Both the position numbers and the translations under genes were made by a program. From an uncultured Clostridia bacterium (GTDB lineage: Bacteria > Bacillota > Clostridia > Christensenellales > Borkfalkiaceae), in assembly GCA_947176485.1 (NCBI GenBank), contig CAMWQS010000072.1, positions 1 through 8,029 on the forward strand: a stretch of 8,029 nucleotides of DNA, given 5' to 3'. Positions 6,657-8,029 of the stretch are shown here, in pieces; position 1 is the stretch's first letter; the number at the start of each line of letters is the position of its first letter. The notes below the pieces were generated by a model. It worked only from the letters and a program-made list of their open reading frames with translations, ran no database searches and was not told where the DNA came from.

Positions 6657-7763
6657 ATGGCTTCAACGGTTGGTGTTATATTTTCAAGTATCAACGAACA
6701 AAACGTACCCGAGCTGACAAAAGTAAGGTCTATGGGTTCGATTCCTTTTGGTGGCAGATACCGTATTGTTGACTTTGCGCTTTCGAACATGGTTAACTCC
6801 GGCATAACTACCGTAGGTATGATAACGAAGAACAATTATCAATCTCTTATGGACCATTTGGGTTCGGGCAAATATTGGGATTTAGCAAGAAAGGAAGGCG
6901 GTTTAATTCTTTTGCCCCCGTATAGCGACGAAACGGAAACCTTATATAAAAACCGTTTAGAGGCGTTGAAGGGCGCAACGGCATTCCTTAAAAAGGCTAA
7001 AGAAGACTTCGTAGTTCTTGCCGACAGCGACGCGGTTTATAAACTCGATTACAGTAAAGTAATTGATTATCATATCCAAAAGAACGCCGATATTACGATG
7101 GTTTATCACGAGCATAAGCTTGTAAAATCGCATTCTTATATGACGTTTGACGTTGCTAAGGACGGCAAAATCAAAGGTATAGAAATCAACCCCGCATCGG
7201 GCGGCGTTGAAAAGAACTATATAAACGTTATGGTTGCGCGCACGTCGTTCCTTTTAAGGCTTATACAGGACGCAATTCAGCACGGTTATAAGAGCTTCGG
7301 TAAAGACATTTTAAGCCCCGGAGTATCCACGTATAATCTTTACGGTTATAAATTCGACGGATATTACGCTAATATCGATTCGATTAACGCATATTTCAAC
7401 GCGAATTTAGATTTACTTAACAGAAAGGTAAGGGACGAAATTTTCGGGGAAAGGGACGTTTACACCAAGGTAAACGACAGCGCACCCGCTAAATTTGCTG
7501 ATACTGCGTGCGTAAAGAATTCGTTAGTTTCCGACGGCTGCCTTATCGAAGGCACGGTAGAAAACTGCATTCTTTTCCGCGGTGTTAAAATAGGTAAGGG
7601 TACGGTCGTTAAAAACTGCATTCTTATGACTGATAATATCGTAGGTGAAAATTGTAACCTTGCATACGTAGTCAGTGATAAGAACTCCGTTATCCGCGAT
7701 AACAGAGTTCTTGCCGGATGCGAAATTCAGCCATATTTCATCAATAAAGGCTCACTTATATAA
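6657..7763 (+). CDS. glgD: GlgD, non-catalytic partner subunit of ADP-glucose pyrophosphorylase
   Basis: This 368-residue paralogue of GlgC has the same two-domain layout and clear homology (GGRYRIVDFALSN at 32-44 against GAKYRIIDFPLSN in GlgC), but its active site has decayed. The glycine-rich pyrophosphorylase loop is gone (IFSSINEQNVPELTK at 8-22). GDH around the catalytic aspartate has become SDA (124-126, Asp125 kept). The glucose-1-phosphate lysine is Asn178 (EINPA), and the Asp of DVGT is Asn239. The C-terminal beta-helix begins around 280. In Firmicutes GlgD forms a hetero-oligomer with GlgC and raises its activity; that role is inferred here from homology and adjacency. The start is fixed by GGGAGG (6643-6648), 8 bases before the ATG and directly behind the glgC stop. 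It precedes glgA by 20 bases. Confidence 0.95.
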   Translation: MASTVGVIFSSINEQNVPELTKVRSMGSIPFGGRYRIVDFALSNMVNSGITTVGMITKNNYQSLMDHLGSGKYWDLARKEGGLILLPPYSDETETLYKNRLEALKGATAFLKKAKEDFVVLADSDAVYKLDYSKVIDYHIQKNADITMVYHEHKLVKSHSYMTFDVAKDGKIKGIEINPASGGVEKNYINVMVARTSFLLRLIQDAIQHGYKSFGKDILSPGVSTYNLYGYKFDGYYANIDSINAYFNANLDLLNRKVRDEIFGERDVYTKVNDSAPAKFADTACVKNSLVSDGCLIEGTVENCILFRGVKIGKGTVVKNCILMTDNIVGENCNLAYVVSDKNSVIRDNRVLAGCEIQPYFINKGSLI

Positions 7764-7771
7764 ATTAATTC

Positions 7772-7777
7772 GGGGGA
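7772..7777 (+). promoter_or_regulatory. Ribosome binding site of glgA
   Basis: GGGGGA lies 6 bases before the ATG at 7784. It supports translation of the unusual basic N-terminal extension rather than a start closer to the conserved GlgA core; I see no ATG, GTG or TTG with a comparable SD between the extension and the core. Confidence 0.8.
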
Positions 7778-7783
7778 ATAATT

Positions 7784-8029
7784 ATGGCAACTAAGACCAC
7801 AAGTGAAACGACAAAGACAACTAAGGCGCCCGCCGCAAAGACTACGACTAAAACCGTGAAGAAAACGGCTACCGTCGTAAAAGCTACGACTACTAAACCC
7901 GCGACTAAAACGACGAAAACCGCAGCCGTTAAGCCCGCACAAAAGAAGAAGATTTTGTTTGTTGCTTCGGAGGCTACGCCGTTCATACAGACGGGCGGAC
8001 TTGCCGACGTTATCGGTTCTCTTTCGAAG
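7784..8029 (+). CDS. glgA: Glycogen (starch) synthase GlgA, N-terminal part (cut by window end), with Thr/Lys/Ala-rich extension
   Basis: GlgA (GT5) transfers glucose from ADP-glucose to the non-reducing end of alpha-1,4 glucan. Only 82 codons are visible and the frame is open at the right edge. The family core begins at about residue 54: KKKILFVASEATPF (54-67) is the first Rossmann strand, and QTGGLADVIGSLSK (69-82) is the ADP-glucose-binding loop. In most bacterial enzymes this loop reads KTGGL; here the Lys is Gln69 (codon CAG). Residues 1-53 have no counterpart in standard GlgA, whose core starts near residue 1. They contain 20 Thr, 12 Lys, 10 Ala and 3 Pro with a single acidic residue, so the segment is disordered and strongly basic. 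It is not a signal peptide, because it lacks a hydrophobic core. The SD at 7772-7777 indicates that it is translated. The gene is the fourth in the glg operon; glgP would be the usual next gene, outside the window. Confidence 0.93.
   Translation, partial: MATKTTSETTKTTKAPAAKTTTKTVKKTATVVKATTTKPATKTTKTAAVKPAQKKKILFVASEATPFIQTGGLADVIGSLSK
7787..7942 (+). repeat. Low-complexity region encoding the Thr/Lys/Ala-rich GlgA extension
   Basis: The DNA is dominated by ACN threonine and AAR lysine codons in irregular order (recurring ACTAAA, ACGACG and ACTACT-like units). There is no exact long tandem unit, so it is a degenerate codon-level repeat rather than a clean minisatellite. All four Thr codons are used, which suggests selection on the protein rather than recent slippage. 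Such regions can vary in length between strains. Confidence 0.7.

Noticed and set aside
6150..6835. Overlapping minus-strand open frames across the glgC end and glgD start
   Set aside because: They lie entirely inside or across strongly recognised + strand genes and show no recognisable domain, so they are composition shadows.
7787..7942. CRISPR array or clean tandem repeat in the Thr/Lys-rich region
   Set aside because: There are no regularly spaced identical repeats or spacers. The repetition is at the codon level inside an open reading frame.
7765..7986. Minus-strand open frames of 71-73 codons opposite the start of glgA
   Set aside because: They are the complement of the ACN/AAR-rich codons and read as Val/Phe/Ala-rich pseudo-membrane sequence. 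They have no supporting SD or family match, while the + frame has an SD and a recognisable GlgA core.
1..8029. Mobile elements, tRNA/rRNA genes, riboswitches, defence genes
   Set aside because: I saw no transposase motifs, terminal inverted repeats, tRNA-like cloverleaf or long structured leader. The two intergenic regions of just over 100 bases are filled by a terminator and a promoter each.

Overview
The window looks like an ordinary chromosomal stretch of a Clostridia-type Bacillota, probably an uncultured gut-associated lineage (inference). The evidence is an IspH reductase fused in one frame to S1 domains, an arrangement known from Clostridia; a glgB-glgC-glgD-glgA gene order with the Firmicutes-specific GlgD partner; AT-rich intergenic regions with simple hairpin/T-tract terminators; and G-rich Shine-Dalgarno (SD) sites. 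GC looks moderate by eye and was not computed. All genes are on the + strand, and no gene-free stretch exceeds about 110 bases.

Layout. (1) 1-1526: 3' part of an ispH-rpsA-type fusion gene, with the end of the IspH domain, four S1 domains and a charged tail, closed by a strong intrinsic terminator at about 1532-1561. (2) 1629-3452: htpG, a monocistronic Hsp90 chaperone gene with its own probable promoter, a strong SD (AAGGAGG) and a terminator at about 3454-3490. (3) From 3522 to the right edge: a glycogen synthesis operon of glgB (branching enzyme), glgC (ADP-glucose pyrophosphorylase), glgD (catalytically degenerate partner subunit) and the first 82 codons of glgA (glycogen synthase). A well-formed promoter lies directly upstream of glgB, and the gaps between the genes are only 14-20 bases.

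How the genes work together. GlgC, probably complexed with GlgD, makes ADP-glucose from ATP and glucose-1-phosphate. GlgA adds the glucose to alpha-1,4 glucan chains, and GlgB introduces alpha-1,6 branches. The other two units are housekeeping genes: isoprenoid precursor synthesis plus an S1 RNA-binding protein, and protein folding. They appear transcriptionally separate from the glg operon.

I found no convincing new multi-gene system. The points most worth a second look are a 53-residue Thr/Lys/Ala-rich N-terminal extension on GlgA, a Lys-to-Gln change in GlgA's ADP-glucose-binding loop, and a glgB promoter so close to the first ATG that translation probably starts at a downstream TTG.
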